NCBI GenBank assembly: GCA_022563615.1
Contig: JADFMZ010000153.1
Span: 1-7,455 of the forward strand
Length of the DNA stretch: 7,455 nt
Direction: 5' to 3'
Origin: Planctomycetota bacterium
GTDB taxonomy: Bacteria; Planctomycetota; Phycisphaerae; UBA1845
Shown piece after piece: positions 7,251 to 7,455 of the stretch (position 1 is its first letter; every line of letters starts with the position of its first letter). The translations under genes and the position numbers were made by a program. Under the pieces are notes generated by a model. It was not told the DNA's origin, made no database searches, and saw only the letters and a list, made by a program, of their open reading frames with translations.

Positions 7251-7278
7251 TTTATTGTGTATCGCAATTTAGCGTAAA
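7251..7278 (-). promoter_or_regulatory. Weak promoter candidate upstream of the operon
   Basis: This AT-rich patch in an otherwise GC-rich region reads TTTACG, 16 bases, AATAAA on the minus strand, each hexamer matching 4 of 6 bases of the sigma-70 consensus. It would give a leader of roughly 130 bases before the PilT-like start. The match is weak. The rest of the noncoding stretch 7114-7381 holds only a small ACCGG/CCGGT palindrome (7144-7154) and the hairpin described below. Confidence 0.22.
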
Positions 7279-7312
7279 TCTCGCGGAAAAGACGGTCGTT
7301 GGACCGCTACAG

Positions 7313-7330
7313 AAAAAAAGAGCTTGCTCT
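7313..7330 (-). terminator. Possible short intrinsic terminator for an upstream minus-strand gene
   Basis: On the minus strand AGAGCAAGCTCT (7330-7319), a 4-bp stem with a CAAG loop, runs directly into seven T (7319-7313). The stem is short for an intrinsic terminator. It lies about 50 bases after the TAG of a possible upstream minus-strand gene, which fits a transcript end separating that gene from the PilT-like operon. Confidence 0.4.
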
Positions 7331-7332
7331 AG

Positions 7333-7396
7333 CTGGCGGGCCGTCGCCCTCGAACCTGGGCGGTGGATGCGGGCAGAGCTTCTACCCTCCCGCCAG
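7333..7396. repeat. 8-bp inverted repeat flanking the stop of the edge gene
   Basis: CTGGCGGG (7333-7340) and CCCGCCAG (7389-7396) are perfect inverted copies 48 bases apart. In a minus-strand transcript they could pair just before the T-tailed hairpin at 7313-7330 and strengthen the stop. In GC-rich DNA an 8-bp match of this kind can also occur by chance. Confidence 0.3.
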
Positions 7397-7455
7397 TACC
7401 GAACGGGCTGCCGTGTAGGTCAATCGCATGGCGGCGAGAAACAGGAACAGCAGAA
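7382..7455 (-). CDS. Possible C-terminal end of an unidentified membrane protein (5' end outside window)
   Basis: On the minus strand one frame reads 23 residues, LLFLFLAAMRLTYTAARSVLAGG, to a TAG at 7382-7384. A strongly hydrophobic stretch followed by a short basic tail looks like the last membrane helix of an integral membrane protein. The hairpin with T run after its stop (7313-7330) fits a gene end. Another minus-strand frame is also open here (to a TAG near 7331), so the choice is uncertain. The family cannot be recognised from 23 residues. Confidence 0.35.
   Translation of the reverse strand, partial: LLFLFLAAMRLTYTAARSVLAGG

Overview
The window looks like GC-rich chromosomal DNA from a Gram-negative-type bacterium. 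The gene content (a secreted LTxxQ-type protein pair, a CvpA-like membrane protein with a large exported-looking tail, and an unusual phosphoesterase beside a PilT-like ATPase) suggests Planctomycetota or a relative. This is inference from gene style and no marker gene is present, so the assignment is tentative. There is no tRNA, rRNA, CRISPR array or insertion sequence that I can support.

Left part (1-1343, plus strand): the 3' end of one gene (1-246) is followed by a complete gene (351-1343). Both encode proteins with the L-[TS/E]-x-x-Q helix signature of the Spy/CpxP periplasmic chaperone/sensor type. Their C-terminal parts align without gaps, so they are tandem paralogues. The complete one has a signal peptide and appears to carry the unit twice. 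They converge on the minus-strand genes across a 140-base gap (1344-1483) with small GC-rich hairpins but no T-tailed terminator.

Right part (7113 down to 1484, minus strand): four tightly spaced genes (gaps of 19, 14 and 41 bases) look like one operon. In transcription order they are: (1) a PilT-type ATPase with every catalytic motif intact; (2) a GspE/PilB-type protein anchored by three N-terminal membrane helices, in which the Walker A lysine, Asp box and Walker B glutamate are all replaced while the zinc-binding tetracysteine motif is kept, so it is probably a pseudo-ATPase; (3) a four-helix CvpA-like membrane protein fused to a roughly 480-residue tail with two probable beta-sandwich domains and a proline/serine-rich linker; (4) a calcineurin-like metallophosphoesterase that has lost all ligands specific to one metal site but keeps the full set for the other.

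The likely joint theme is an envelope-associated machine in which a soluble PilT-like motor works with a membrane-tethered inactive homologue and a CvpA-like membrane partner. No pilin, PilC/GspF or secretin lies within the window, so a link to pili or type II secretion remains open. Upstream of the operon (7114-7381) is a noncoding stretch with a weak promoter candidate and, farther up, a short hairpin with a T run that may end a preceding minus-strand gene whose last 23 codons reach the window edge.
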